Assembly: GCA_051294375.1 (NCBI GenBank)
Contig: CM119270.1
Coordinates: 17,829,710 to 17,893,709 of the forward strand
Length of the DNA: 64,000 nt
Reading direction: 5' to 3'
From: Paraspadella gotoi
Taxonomy: Eukaryota > Chaetognatha
This document shows, piece after piece, positions 1-11,776 of this stretch. Below the pieces are notes generated by a model. That model did no database searches and had not been told where the DNA came from. It was given only the letters and a program-made list of their open reading frames with translations. Both the position numbers and the translations under genes were made by a program. How positions within the stretch are numbered: the stretch's first letter is position 1; the number at the start of each line of letters is the position of its first letter.

Positions 1-195
1 TTCCTCTCCTTTCCCTTTCCTCCCCATTTCCCTTTCCTCCTCTTTTCTTCTCCTTTCCCTTTCCTTCTCTTTTCCATTCCTTTCCCTTTCCTCCCCATTT
101 CCCTTTCCTCCACTTTTCTTCTCCTTTCCCTTTCCTCCTCTTTTCCATTCCTTTCTCTTTCCTCCCCATTTCCCTTTCCTCCCCTTTTCCTTTCA
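1..195. repeat. Pyrimidine minisatellite of tttccctttcctcc units
   Basis: Almost pure C/T on the plus strand, made of repeated ctttccctttcctccccatt-like blocks. Confidence 0.75.
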
Positions 196-505
196 TTCTC
201 AAATCTTCGTCCCCCATTTCCCTACAACTCTTTCCCCTTTTCTGCCCTCTGGCGTCGTAAGTAAAAACCTTCTTAGACAATAAGCGGCTCCTGTTAAACG
301 AACAAAACAACATTTTGACGGCGGTTGTGACCGGCCTTGTCTAGAGTCGATCGACTTTGTCGTCGTCGTTTTCCTATGCACATTTCTGTAAGTACCTTCT
401 CTGTTCTATTTTGGTTTAACTTATTTTGATGTTATCCAAGATCAAAGATTTACGCTCTATTCTCCCTTCGTGAAGCTTTGCTGTTTTGTCCCTCTCTCTC
501 ATTTC

Positions 506-658
506 NNNNNNNNNNNNNNNNNNNNNNNNNNNNNNNNNNNNNNNNNNNNNNNNNNNNNNNNNNNNNNNNNNNNNNNNNNNNNNNNNNNNNNNNNNNNNNN
601 NNNNNNNNNNNNNNNNNNNNNNNNNNNNNNNNNNNNNNNNNNNNNNNNNNNNNNNNNN
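506..658. other. Scaffold gap, 153 N
   Basis: Unknown bases. The left edge is a CT tract (ccctctctctcatttc). Confidence 0.95.
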
Positions 659-770
659 AAAAATATGTTTCAACCGCCAAAGCTATCATTCCGACTCTTT
701 CAAAAACATAAAATATAAATAAATAAATATTATTGCAGTAAATAGTAGTAACTTTATGAGCGGATGATTC

Positions 771-958
771 NNNNNNNNNNNNNNNNNNNNNNNNNNNNNN
801 NNNNNNNNNNNNNNNNNNNNNNNNNNNNNNNNNNNNNNNNNNNNNNNNNNNNNNNNNNNNNNNNNNNNNNNNNNNNNNNNNNNNNNNNNNNNNNNNNNNN
901 NNNNNNNNNNNNNNNNNNNNNNNNNNNNNNNNNNNNNNNNNNNNNNNNNNNNNNNNNN
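771..958. other. Scaffold gap, 188 N
   Basis: Unknown bases. Confidence 0.95.
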
Positions 959-2030
959 CCTTCCTCCGCCCACGCGCGAGGTATATATAAACGGAGCGTT
1001 CCCCACGAGGGTCGCCCGGTCGACTCATAGTTTTGCCGATTCAACCGTTCGAATTCACCTTTCATGTCATTCGGGCTCGACCTACTCGTTCCATGGAACC
1101 AACTCGCCTGACATTCAAACGACAAACTTACCCTTACTCAACCTACTACTTACTCGCGGATAAATAACTATCACTGCACACAAACGCCTACTCACTGTAT
1201 TTTAGTTTATTAGTATTAATTGCGCTTTCTCACTGAAGCAATATTCACTTTCTTTACCCATTTAAGATCATTTTTTCTCTTCCTCTNNNNNNNNNNNNNN
1301 NNNNNNNNNNNNNNNNNNNNNNNNNNNNNNNNNNNNNNNNNNNNNNNNNNNNNNNNNNNNNNNNNNNNNNNNNNNNNNNNNNNNNNNNNNNNNNNNNNNN
1401 NNNNNNNNNNNNNNNNNNNNNNNNNNNNNNNNNNNNNNNNNNNNNNNNNNNNNNNNNNNNNNNNNNNNNNNNNNNNNNNNNNNNNNNNNNNNNNNNNNNN
1501 NNNNNNNNNNNNNNNNNNNNNNNNNNNNNNNNNNNNNNNNNNNNNNNNNNNNNNNNNNNNNNNNNNNNNNNNNNNNNNNNNNNNNNNNNNNNNNNNNNNN
1601 NNNNNNNNNNNNNNNNNNNNNNNNNNNNNNNNNNNNNNNNNNNNNNNNNNNNNNNNNNNNNNNNNNNNNNNNNNNNNNNNNNNNNNNNNNNNNNNNNNNN
1701 NNNNNNNNNNNNNNNNNNNNNNNNNNNNNNNNNNNNNNNNNNNNNNNNNNNNNNNNNNNNNNNNNNNNNNNNNNNNNNNNNCTCTCTCTCTCTCTCACTC
1801 TCTCTCTCTCCCTCTCTCTCTTTTTCTTTTCCTCCCTCTCTTTTTCCTTATTGTACCCTAACGAAAAGCTCCTATAAAACAACGTTTACACGCTCGCACA
1901 ATCGCACGTTCGCACGTTTACACGCGCGCATAATCGCACGTTCACCCGTTCGCACGCAACGGCCTTTTAAAAAATCGTAAAAATGAACCGGAAGGAGAAA
2001 AATGTTGGTTTTAACGGTTATATTTATATT
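959..2030. other. Non-coding: unique A/T-rich DNA, gap and (CT)n
   Basis: No convincing gene. A TATA-like TATATATAA lies at 982-990 without a supported transcript. A cluster of cgcacgtt/cacgcgcg words spans 1890-1950. Confidence 0.5.
1287..1781. other. Scaffold gap, 495 N
   Basis: Unknown bases ending in a (CT)n tract at 1782-1822. Confidence 0.95.
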
Positions 2031-2577
2031 TGTATATTTATATTTATATTGGTTCTTTTCGCGGATTCGAATTTAAACAGTTTGCTTTTTTCTGCTTCTT
2101 CTTCTGCTTTTCTTCGGACCCTTTTGACATTGCAGTAGCTTTTTCTTGTTATTTTGCTTTTGGTTTTTTTTCTTTCTTTTCACTTTTACCTTTTTTTTTC
2201 TGCGACAATTTTCACTTTTCTCTCTTAAGTTTTTCTGCCTCGAGATATTTTTCCCCCTTTTTTTCCAGTGGTCTAAACTCTAAAGTCGACCGTCCTTTCA
2301 AATCAAAATCTTATGTCAGACTACGTTACCACTTGTTTCTACAATATACATTATTGTACATTATAAACATACATGCTTTAATTTTTTTTTCTCTCTCTTC
2401 TCAACGACCTTTTGTTCTTTTCTTCTTCCATCGTCGTGATTCGTCTTCTTTTCACTATTCACTCTATTCACACTACTTCACAATGGTAGTAATAGTACCT
2501 CTTCGTGAAGGTTTGCGCAAACTTTTTTCCTTTTGTAATCATCTCTCATCATCTCTCCCTCTCCTCTTTCCTCTCTC

Positions 2578-2715
2578 CTTCTACTTCTCCATGTCCATCT
2601 CTCATTTCTTCCCTCTACTTCTCCATGTCCATCTTTCCTTTCCTCCCTCTACTTTTCCATGTCCATCTCTCCTTTCCTCCCTCTACTTCTCCATGTCCAT
2701 CTCTCCTTTCCTCCC
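2578..2715. repeat. 34-bp minisatellite, about 4 copies
   Basis: The unit starts ctctacttctccatgtccat and ends ctctcctttcctcc; copies differ at a few C/T positions. It creates a false Ser/Pro-rich open frame. Confidence 0.8.
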
Positions 2716-2752
2716 CCTCTCTTTCTCTCAACTTCTTGTCCTTCAGCCACAT

Positions 2753-2797
2753 TCGTCGTCGTCGTCGTCGTCGTCGTCGTCGGCGTCGTCGTCGTCC
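2753..2797. repeat. (TCG)n microsatellite
   Basis: About 15 TCG units with one variant (GCG). Confidence 0.9.
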
Positions 2798-3038
2798 TTT
2801 CTGTTTTCCTCTGCATTGATTGACTCTTCCAAGTTCCTTCCGTTTATCGTTTTTTTCCTTCTTTCCTCCATTTTTTTTTCTCTCCTTCTCTTTTTCCCTT
2901 TTTTTTCCCTTTTTTTTTTGCCCTTTTTTTCCATTTTTGGTCTTTCGACTTCCTTTTTTTTCTTTCCCTCGTTGCATCTTCTTCGCAGAAAACAATTGGA
3001 TTTGGGCGACGGACAATTTCCGTTCGCTTCCGCTCCCG

Positions 3039-3066
3039 TCGTCGTCGTCGTCGTCGTCTTTTTCGT
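3039..3066. repeat. (TCG)n microsatellite
   Basis: Short TCG tract with TTTTTCG interruptions. Confidence 0.75.
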
Positions 3067-3252
3067 CGTCGTAGTCATCACTTTCGTCGTCCTCATCGTC
3101 GTTGTTTACGTCGTTGGTTTCCTGTGTTCTGGTCATTGTCATTTTTAGCGATTGAATCAAATTGTTTTCATATAGATATCACGTTTTTGCATCGTCTTTT
3201 TTTCCTCGCATTTGTTTGTAATCTTTTCTTTCTTACTTTTAGTCGAGGTCGA

Positions 3253-3314
3253 CAACGTCGTCGTCAACGTCGTTGTCGTCGTCGTCGTCGTCGTCTTCCT
3301 CCTCGTCTTCCTCA

Positions 3315-3353
<39 letters not shown>
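3253..3353. repeat. (TCG)n microsatellite, interrupted
   Basis: About 100 bp of TCG units with TCAACG, TTG and TCCTCC interruptions. Confidence 0.9.
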
Positions 3354-3354
<1 letters not shown>

Positions 3355-3510
3355 AGCTCCCGGTGAAAGGAACGGAAATCGATCGAATTCATTTAAATAA
3401 AAAGTCTAGTTCGTCTACAGTGCGACTCTGATTCGCCGATAAATTTACAGAGATTCGCTACAGTACCGCGTCTGCATTTTCTGAACCATAAAACTAAAAC
3501 CGTTCGATCG

Positions 3511-3547
3511 GATGGCCATTGGCCATTGGGGCCATTGGGGCCAACGG
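3511..3547. promoter_or_regulatory. Cluster of four ATTGG (inverted CCAAT) words
   Basis: A gccattgg-type word recurs as GGCCATTGGCCATTGGGG and GCCATTGGGGCC. CCAAT boxes are NF-Y sites in animals, and the block lies in a GC-rich stretch, but no adjacent gene is identified. It may simply be a 9-11 bp tandem repeat. Confidence 0.25.
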
Positions 3548-3691
3548 GCACCGGCCAATCCCCGATCTCATCCTTACCTTTCCACCCTTCCGGCTGAACT
3601 TGTCGATATTTTCCGACTTTTCATTTTCGGCAAAGAAGATTTTTTTTTTTTCTCTTCGATCCGACGATCTCGCATTTGTCTTCGTTCTCCT

Positions 3692-3703
3692 GGTCACGTG
3701 ACC
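3692..3703. promoter_or_regulatory. Palindromic E-box GGTCACGTGACC
   Basis: A perfect 12-bp palindrome containing GTCACGTGAC, the CLEAR/MiT-TFE-type E-box. It lies in GC-rich DNA next to a gap, and a second exact GTCACGTGAC lies at 34700-34709. Function is inferred from the motif only. Confidence 0.25.
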
Positions 3704-3709
3704 ATTTCC

Positions 3710-4060
3710 NNNNNNNNNNNNNNNNNNNNNNNNNNNNNNNNNNNNNNNNNNNNNNNNNNNNNNNNNNNNNNNNNNNNNNNNNNNNNNNNNNNNNNNNNNN
3801 NNNNNNNNNNNNNNNNNNNNNNNNNNNNNNNNNNNNNNNNNNNNNNNNNNNNNNNNNNNNNNNNNNNNNNNNNNNNNNNNNNNNNNNNNNNNNNNNNNNN
3901 NNNNNNNNNNNNNNNNNNNNNNNNNNNNNNNNNNNNNNNNNNNNNNNNNNNNNNNNNNNNNNNNNNNNNNNNNNNNNNNNNNNNNNNNNNNNNNNNNNNN
4001 NNNNNNNNNNNNNNNNNNNNNNNNNNNNNNNNNNNNNNNNNNNNNNNNNNNNNNNNNNNN
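3710..4060. other. Scaffold gap, 351 N
   Basis: Unknown bases in the most GC-rich part of the first 10 kb. Confidence 0.95.
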
Positions 4061-4145
4061 CCTGACCAGAACGTTCGGGACAGTCTCTCCGGGACGACTT
4101 TGCAGCGACGGTCGCTGCACCGATGCTGCGGTCCGGCTTTCCCGG

Positions 4146-4240
4146 ACGCGTGGGCCGACGGGCGGCCGACGGGCAGGCGGACGGGCGGCCGACGGGCGGC
4201 CGATGGGCGGCCGACGGGCGGCCGAAGGGCGGCCGACCGC
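4146..4240. repeat. GC-rich 11-bp minisatellite (GACGGGCGGCC)
   Basis: About 8 units of gacgggcggcc with variants (gatgggcggcc, gaagggcggcc). This is a strong GC island within AT-rich DNA. Confidence 0.85.
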
Positions 4241-4470
4241 GGGTCATTCTTCCCCTTTTCGAGGAATTGAGATAAATTCGTCGGCGACTTTCGCCCGATC
4301 GAATTATTGTGGTTCCGAAAGAGTTTTTTTTTTTTTTCTTTCTTCGGTCTCTCGTAGCGACTGACCCAACCGAAGCGTCGCTCCTCTTTCTCTGCATTTC
4401 CATCTTAATAAACTCGGTACATACTTGCAGTCTTACCCCTTAAATGACCTCCCTACCACCACCACCACCA

Positions 4471-4754
4471 NNNNNNNNNNNNNNNNNNNNNNNNNNNNNN
4501 NNNNNNNNNNNNNNNNNNNNNNNNNNNNNNNNNNNNNNNNNNNNNNNNNNNNNNNNNNNNNNNNNNNNNNNNNNNNNNNNNNNNNNNNNNNNNNNNNNNN
4601 NNNNNNNNNNNNNNNNNNNNNNNNNNNNNNNNNNNNNNNNNNNNNNNNNNNNNNNNNNNNNNNNNNNNNNNNNNNNNNNNNNNNNNNNNNNNNNNNNNNN
4701 NNNNNNNNNNNNNNNNNNNNNNNNNNNNNNNNNNNNNNNNNNNNNNNNNNNNNN
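4471..4754. other. Scaffold gap, 284 N
   Basis: Starts inside an (ACC)n tract at 4457-4470. Confidence 0.95.
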
Positions 4755-5256
4755 CTCCCTATCCGCCGCGACTATTCTCATTCGTCACTATTTCTTTCCA
4801 TCCTCAAAATCAGAAGAGCGCCCGGTCCAGCGAGACCCCGAGACTCACCCCACTTCCCCTCACCCCCCTGTTCCCCCCTCGGAAAATCGATACTCGGAGT
4901 CGAGGAAGCAAGAACCCTTCATCCCCTCCCTTCTTCCTCCATCCAAACCTCGGGGTGTTTAGCAATTCCAACCCTTCCTCTCAACTCACCCTGGGTTTTA
5001 AAATATTCAAGGCTTCCTTACCTTTTTTTTCCTTTCCCCTGCCCCATTACTCCCCCTTTTTTTTCTCCCGACGGAGGAAAGAGAAAGAAAAGAAAAAGTC
5101 GGACAACAAATGATCTTCAGTCGTGAATCGAATGTGAAGAAAAAAAAGTGTGATAAAAAAAAGATTGTGAAGAGTCCTTTTTTTTTCACTGTTTCGTTTC
5201 GGTCGCCAATTCGAACAAGCGGTTACCTTTTGAGTTGGAAGATTTACGTTGATTGA
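4755..5256. other. Non-coding, C/T-rich unique DNA
   Basis: Open frames here are low-complexity Pro/Ser-rich and lack splice or start support. I see no gene. Confidence 0.5.
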
Positions 5257-5452
5257 NNNNNNNNNNNNNNNNNNNNNNNNNNNNNNNNNNNNNNNNNNNN
5301 NNNNNNNNNNNNNNNNNNNNNNNNNNNNNNNNNNNNNNNNNNNNNNNNNNNNNNNNNNNNNNNNNNNNNNNNNNNNNNNNNNNNNNNNNNNNNNNNNNNN
5401 NNNNNNNNNNNNNNNNNNNNNNNNNNNNNNNNNNNNNNNNNNNNNNNNNNNN
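5257..5452. other. Scaffold gap, 196 N
   Basis: Unknown bases. Confidence 0.95.
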
Positions 5453-5642
5453 TCTTCATTACGGAATCATGATCGCCTTCTATTCCATTGGTTCCATCTC
5501 TTCGCCTCGCGCCCTCTTATGCCATTTCAATCTATTTTCTGCCACCAGTGTTTGCCATTCGTTGCCACTTATCTCGGTCCAGTCTGTCATCATCTAACGG
5601 CCTAATTCGTCATAATCTCATCTTCCCTGTCTTTCGCTGTTT

Positions 5643-5677
5643 TCGTCGTCGTTGCTGTCGTCGTCGTCGTCGTCGTC
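5643..5677. repeat. (TCG)n microsatellite
   Basis: TCG units in tttcgtcgtcgttgctgtcg and the following bases. Confidence 0.85.
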
Positions 5678-5890
5678 GCGCTTGTATCATAACGATGGAC
5701 CCCATATGACGAAACACGGACCACAAATTTCTCAACAATATTCATAGGAGCACCATCGTTGACCCACAAATTATCACAAATCTTCACCGTAACGACCGGT
5801 CACGGCGTGAAAGGCTCAATTTCCAAACGTTAAAAGTTCGAGCGCCATCTCTCGCTCGATTCCAGACCAAAACAACGCCGGCTTAATGAC

Positions 5891-6040
5891 GCTTTGCTTC
5901 GCTTTATGGTGCTTTGTTTCACTGCTTTATTGTGCTTTGTTTCACTGCTTTATTGTGCTTTGTTTCACTGCTTTATTGTGCTTTGTTTCACTGCTTTATT
6001 GTGCTTTGTTTCATTGCCCCATTGTGCTTTGCGATGCTCT
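5891..6040. repeat. 23-bp minisatellite, about 5 copies
   Basis: Unit gctttgtttcactgctttat plus tgt, nearly perfect in the middle copies and degenerate at both ends. Confidence 0.85.
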
Positions 6041-6077
6041 CTCTGGTGCTTGGTAGAAAATCTAAAAAACAATAAAA

Positions 6078-6082
<5 letters not shown>

Positions 6083-6108
<26 letters not shown>

Positions 6109-6136
6109 CCCCTCTCTCTCTCTCTCTCCCTCTCTT
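6083..6136. repeat. (CT)n microsatellite
   Basis: CT tract with CCCC and CCT interruptions. Confidence 0.9.
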
Positions 6137-6760
6137 CTTTTTTAACGATTGTTTTAATCGCGTTTCAATTAGCCCCATCCTTTGAGCAAAAACGAAAAAC
6201 GATATATTTTTTATTTTCTTTTTGTTTTTTATTGTATTTTGTTGCTTTTCTCTTTCCTTTTATCTTCGCGAGGGAATTATTCGTCTCCGATCTCGTTTGT
6301 AGCGAAGTCCCACTTGTGGACGACGAGACCGTTTCCGTTGTTTTCTTCCCTGTTTTGTTGGGGTTGTTTTTTTGTTAGTTTTGTTTTTGCAATAATTAGG
6401 AGCGTTCGTATTTTTTGCAAAACAAATTTCAAACTGTTAAACTTCGGAGTATCTGACCGTAAAAGCTCTTGGTTTTGAACGAAAAGGATTTTTCCTCTTT
6501 CAATGTTTGTTTATATTGACTTTTTTTTTTACTAGAAAATATTTTTCCTCTCGTTTCTCAAAAAAGTTTTGAATGACAAAAACAAAGTTTTACTGTTTTG
6601 GGCCAAACTGTACTAATGAAAGATTTTTTTTTCTGAAACTGCGTCCAGCGGTCCACTCATCTTCAAAAAACGTTTTTTTATGAGTCTTTGGCGATAGTTA
6701 CTCGTTTAATGAGTTTCCTTCTTAACGATTACTTTAATCTTTCAAGATATTCTACGTATT
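6137..6760. other. Non-coding A/T-rich DNA
   Basis: Poly-T rich with no recognisable exon. Confidence 0.5.
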
Positions 6761-7463
6761 NNNNNNNNNNNNNNNNNNNNNNNNNNNNNNNNNNNNNNNN
6801 NNNNNNNNNNNNNNNNNNNNNNNNNNNNNNNNNNNNNNNNNNNNNNNNNNNNNNNNNNNNNNNNNNNNNNNNNNNNNNNNNNNNNNNNNNNNNNNNNNNN
6901 NNNNNNNNNNNNNNNNNNNNNNNNNNNNNNNNNNNNNNNNNNNNNNNNNNNNNNNNNNNNNNNNNNNNNNNNNNNNNNNNNNNNNNNNNNNNNNNNNNNN
7001 NNNNNNNNNNNNNNNNNNNNNNNNNNNNNNNNNNNNNNNNNNNNNNNNNNNNNNNNNNNNNNNNNNNNNNNNNNNNNNNNNNNNNNNNNNNNNNNNNNNN
7101 NNNNNNNNNNNNNNNNNNNNNNNNNNNNNNNNNNNNNNNNNNNNNNNNNNNNNNNNNNNNNNNNNNNNNNNNNNNNNNNNNNNNNNNNNNNNNNNNNNNN
7201 NNNNNNNNNNNNNNNNNNNNNNNNNNNNNNNNNNNNNNNNNNNNNNNNNNNNNNNNNNNNNNNNNNNNNNNNNNNNNNNNNNNNNNNNNNNNNNNNNNNN
7301 NNNNNNNNNNNNNNNNNNNNNNNNNNNNNNNNNNNNNNNNNNNNNNNNNNNNNNNNNNNNNNNNNNNNNNNNNNNNNNNNNNNNNNNNNNNNNNNNNNNN
7401 NNNNNNNNNNNNNNNNNNNNNNNNNNNNNNNNNNNNNNNNNNNNNNNNNNNNNNNNNNNNNNN
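6761..7463. other. Scaffold gap, 703 N
   Basis: Unknown bases. Confidence 0.95.
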
Positions 7464-7558
7464 CTCCTTCGAATCTTAACCCAGATAAATTGAATACGAA
7501 AACAGTTAATCATGGGGACCGCGTATAGAGAGGCAGAGAGGGAAGAGATAAAAAAAGA

Positions 7559-7622
7559 AACCGAGGTTCCTCTTTGTTTCAAAAAAAGAAACCGAGGTTC
7601 CTCTTTGTTTCAAAATAAGAAG
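7559..7622. repeat. 32-bp perfect duplication
   Basis: gaaaccgaggttcctctttg followed by tttcaaaaaaa occurs twice in tandem. Confidence 0.85.
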
Positions 7623-7667
7623 GTGATTTTTTTTTTTTCCTCTTTTTCATTTTTTTTATTTTCTTCT

Positions 7668-7669
7668 TT

Positions 7670-7701
<32 letters not shown>

Positions 7702-7703
7702 TG
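7668..7703. repeat. (TCG)n microsatellite
   Basis: About 11 perfect TCG units. Confidence 0.9.
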
Positions 7704-7798
7704 GCCTAAAACCTCTATCTTCCCCCGGGAACGCTTAATCGCATTTAAATTTACATAAAGGGAACGAAAATCAATCGCGGTTTCTTTCGGAGGGGCGT

Positions 7799-8046
7799 NN
7801 NNNNNNNNNNNNNNNNNNNNNNNNNNNNNNNNNNNNNNNNNNNNNNNNNNNNNNNNNNNNNNNNNNNNNNNNNNNNNNNNNNNNNNNNNNNNNNNNNNNN
7901 NNNNNNNNNNNNNNNNNNNNNNNNNNNNNNNNNNNNNNNNNNNNNNNNNNNNNNNNNNNNNNNNNNNNNNNNNNNNNNNNNNNNNNNNNNNNNNNNNNNN
8001 NNNNNNNNNNNNNNNNNNNNNNNNNNNNNNNNNNNNNNNNNNNNNN
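7799..8046. other. Scaffold gap, 248 N
   Basis: Unknown bases. Strand composition flips from pyrimidine-rich on the left to purine-rich on the right. Confidence 0.95.
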
Positions 8047-9124
8047 AGAAAGCAAGATAAACTTATCCAGATCCACAAATAAAGACAAAACAAAGATAAC
8101 AAAGCGGATAAAAGTAAAACATACTGACAGACACAGAGACAAAAAGAAAGAAAAACAGCCGGACACACCAACTGGCGCACAAACAGGCAAAGCACAAATG
8201 ATTGAATGACAAAGATAAATCACAAGAAGGAAATCTAAAAAAAAAAAAAAAAACTAAATCAATATGATTTGCAATCGAGATTTAATCAGAGAAGAATTTC
8301 TCTTCCCCGATTCTTCTTTCCAAATTCTTTGGCAAAGAAAGAACGAAGGAATTTTCTTCTTTTTTTTTAGTTTTCATTTTCGTTCCATTTTTAGGCACTA
8401 TATTTCGGAAGCGCTCCCTTTCTGTTCCTGAACTTAATTTTAAGCTTATTAGTTTTTTAAGAAATCCTGAACTCCAACCTTAACTGCAAGACTTAGCATT
8501 ATATTAATTACATTACATTACTTTACATTACATTATATTGTATTACATTAATCCATAACCCTAATTATGAAATCTTAAATCCTTACTCGAACCCTTCCTT
8601 CCCTAACTTTAATCTCTAACCTAATTTATCAACTTAAAAAATAACTTTTAATTAATAATTTGAGTTGAATTGGGTCGCTTCGAAAAATGCCCATTTTATA
8701 TCCTTCTAACTTTTTTTATCCTAATCGTAAGCTTTAAGAGTTGTTATTTTTTTTCTATTATTTTTTTTGTTCAATCACGCCTGGTCATTTTCGTCCATTA
8801 AGAGCCGATTAATTTAGCGACTGTCTTCGTCACGTTTCGTAAAGTTCGCAGGGTTCAGAAAAAAAACCCATTAATTGGCGACAGTTTGGTGGCGTCCACC
8901 GACGGGAGACGGGACGCATTAAACGTCCATTTTTCACTTCACTCCAGTCTCTTGGCACTTTCCCGCCTTTTATCTCTCTCTGGTTCCGATACAATACGCA
9001 CTGCTTCACCGAATTGATATTCTTTTTTTTTTTCGCGGTCAAAGATCGGAATGGAGAGTCGAGTCGTGGGAGGAGAGTTTTTTTGTTATTATTTCCTTTG
9101 CCATCGTTTTAATAAATAAAGTGC

Positions 9125-9162
<38 letters not shown>

Positions 9163-10480
9163 GAGGGAGAGAATAAAACAAACAAAACGTCATAGGAAAA
9201 GAAGAAAAATGGATTAAAAAAAAAAGCCTGCAAATTAAAAAAAAAAAGAAAAGAAATAATAGAAAAACATGAAAAAAAAGTGATCAAGATCGATTTACTT
9301 TCTTTTATCCTTTTTCTCCTTATTTCTATATACGGGACAGGGGTTGCAAGTCGGGGAGTTTATCAAAAAAGAAAAGGGTTGGGAAGTAAAGCGAAGTGAG
9401 GAAAGGGAGTTTTGCGGTGAGTTTTAAAAAAAAAAAGAGAAAAAAAACTGGGATAAAAAATGCCAGCGCGGAATGTTTTAGTTTGATGGGAAATGGATGT
9501 CAACGAGGACAGAAGGAGGAAGGGGGGGTGGAAGGGGGGGGGAAGGGAAGGTAGGGAGGGGGTTGAGGGGAGGAGATGGGAGGAGAGATGGGAAATGAAA
9601 TGAAAAGAATATGGGAAAATGAAATGGGAAGCAGATTAAAAAGAAAGGATGATGGAGTGATGGAGAAAGCCTGGGAGTATGATGTAGAGATGGGGAGAGA
9701 TTGATGTAGACATGAAAAGAGGATGATGTAGTAAACGGAGATTGGATGATGTAGTGATGCAAAAACCGGACGGAGGGAGAATTCGAAACAGGAGGGGGGA
9801 GAGGAAACTAAAAGGTTAAGGGGTAACGTAATAAAAGTTGGCGCCGAGCGTGAGGCGTAAATCCTGAGTGAGGTTAGAGACGAAAAGTTTGAATGAATAT
9901 AAGCGAGTGGCAGAGATAAAGAGAAGTTAAGATAAGAGAGGAGGAGGGAAATAGAAAAGTAGAGAAGCGGAATATGAGCTCAAATTATTGAATGAATTGA
10001 AAAAGTAGAAAGTTCGAGATAATTATTAAAACCGAATATAAAAGAAAGAAGAAGATAGAGAACTAAAATGTAAACACAAAGTAAAAGCGTAAGAATACGG
10101 GGAGAAAAATAAAAGTGCGCTGCTCAGTGAGAAGTTGTGAAAAAGTGGGGAAAGAAGATGAAAAGTATCACGAGTGAAAAAAGGTGTGAAGTCGAGAATG
10201 ACGCTGGAATTCGAAAAAAAATGTGAGAGAAGGAAAGAAAAAAAAACGTGAGTCGAGGATTCATCTGTAAAAAGCGTGAATGAGTGAGTGAGGTGAGACT
10301 GTGTGAAGATGAAATGTGAACGGGTGAGAAACGTGAGAAAGTGACAAACGGTACAACTTTAGGGACGTGAGACTTTCATACTTAAAAGGGACAGGAGGCT
10401 ATTTTTGACGACTGCAAAGCGAGCCGGAAAAAAATGAAGAGCGAAAACTGAAATACTGTAATACTTTAATCCTGTTTGTA
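8047..10480. other. Non-coding block; purine-rich on the plus strand from about 9040
   Basis: 8490-8560 contains ATTAC/ACATT pentamer repeats, and 8540-8640 contains scattered CCCTAA-like words. A (GA)n tract lies at 9125-9155. From 9340 to 10480 the plus strand is strongly A/G-rich with 'gtgag' words. No exon is supported on either strand; long minus-strand frames here are low-complexity Ser/Pro. Confidence 0.6.
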
Positions 10481-10753
10481 TTATTATTATTATTGAAACA
10501 GAAAAAAAAACAGTTGAGGAACTAAATTTGTAGCCTTAATAATAAAAAAAAATGCCCAGGATCGGGAGGACATGAATTCGATTACTTCGTAAAAACAAAT
10601 TACAACGGCGTTGATTAACGAAATCGGTTTTAACGAACAAAACGCGAAATAAAGAAAATAAAGAACATTTGATTCGATAGAACGAAAAAAACTCTGATCG
10701 ATTCACCGACATTTTCTTTCTTCCGAGGAAACCTATAAAAATCACCCGATACC

Positions 10754-10760
<7 letters not shown>

Positions 10761-10807
<47 letters not shown>

Positions 10808-10816
10808 TCTCTCTCT
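10761..10816. repeat. (CT)n microsatellite
   Basis: Nearly perfect CT tract. Confidence 0.95.
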
Positions 10817-11250
10817 AGTCGGAGTCGGTCGAGGCGACGGAGAACGAGTTAAATCGACGATTAAGCGGTAATTACTGTACGGCCGAAGCCGAAGTAATTA
10901 CTGTACGGGCCGACTCTTCCGATTTCCCCCCAAGGTCGTTTAAATCCGCGTTCGCTGTACGACCGTCGCGTCTGATTAAAATACTGTGGAGTTCGGTTCT
11001 TGCTGAGATTTTTTTTTTCCTTCCGTTTTGCGCGTCTGTCAGTTTGGGAGAAAATTTAAAAATAAAATAAATAATTAAAAACAAAATAAACTAATAAATA
11101 GAAGAATAAATGAAAAAACTAATTAAATAAAATTTGTTGAAAAATTTTCAATCTTTTTTTGTGTTTTTGTTTTTTCTCAATTACGAAATTTCTTTTGTCC
11201 CCTAACGATAAAAGTCGACGAAGAAAAAAAAGGACAACCGCAACATCTGT
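10817..11250. other. Non-coding; short duplicated word
   Basis: gtaattactgtacggccgaa and gtaattactgtacgggccga lie 27 bp apart at 10868 and 10895. The rest is A/T-rich without a gene. Confidence 0.5.
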
Positions 11251-11402
11251 GTCCATCTGTCCGTCATCTGATGTTATTGTTTTTCATCTGCCCGTCATCT
11301 GCTCCTATTGTTTTTCATCTGCCCGTCATCTGCTGTTATTCCTTTCCATCTGTCCGTCATCTGCTCTTATTCCTTTCCATCAGCCCATTATCTGCCCGTC
11401 TT
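11250..11402. repeat. 31-bp minisatellite, about 4.5 copies
   Basis: Unit catctgcccgtcatctgctc followed by ctattgttttt, with variants. A Cys/Ser-rich open frame through it is a by-product. Confidence 0.85.
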
Positions 11403-11692
11403 TGTCCTCATTTCGTCCGATTTTCTTAATAATCTTTTCGTCTTTTTTGTTATAACTCAAGTCAAATCAAACTTACTAGTCTTCTTCCGATTTTTACAAT
11501 CTTTCCGACCTCGTCATCTGTACGTCGTCATATTCCCATCTGTGAATCTCCCCGACACCCGTCTGTCCGTCTGCTCGTCTGGTTTCAGTCTGGCGATTAA
11601 TTTTGTGAAGCTTCGATCCATGTTACTCTTTTAATTCTAATAATTAAATTAATGAATTGCGACAAGTTCCGTCTGAGCCCGCTGTCTCTTCT

Positions 11693-11776
11693 CTCTCTCT
11701 CCTTCTCTCTCCTCTCTCTCTCCTCATTCTCTCTCTCTCTCTCTCTCTCTTTCTATCTCTCTCTCTCTCTCTCCCT
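11693..11776. repeat. (CT)n microsatellite, interrupted
   Basis: CT units with TTCT, CCT and TATCT interruptions. Confidence 0.9.

Noticed and set aside
982-990. TATA box TATATATAA as a promoter
   Set aside because: No transcript or coding exon downstream that I can support; A/T-rich words of this kind are common here.
2030-3148. Longest gap-free plus-strand open frame (372 codons)
   Set aside because: Runs through C/T-rich minisatellites and (TCG)n. The Ser/Phe/Val-only composition is a by-product of pyrimidine repeats, and there is no domain or splice support.
1287-7463. ORFs spanning N runs
   Set aside because: Mostly unknown residues; no evidence of coding in the visible ends.
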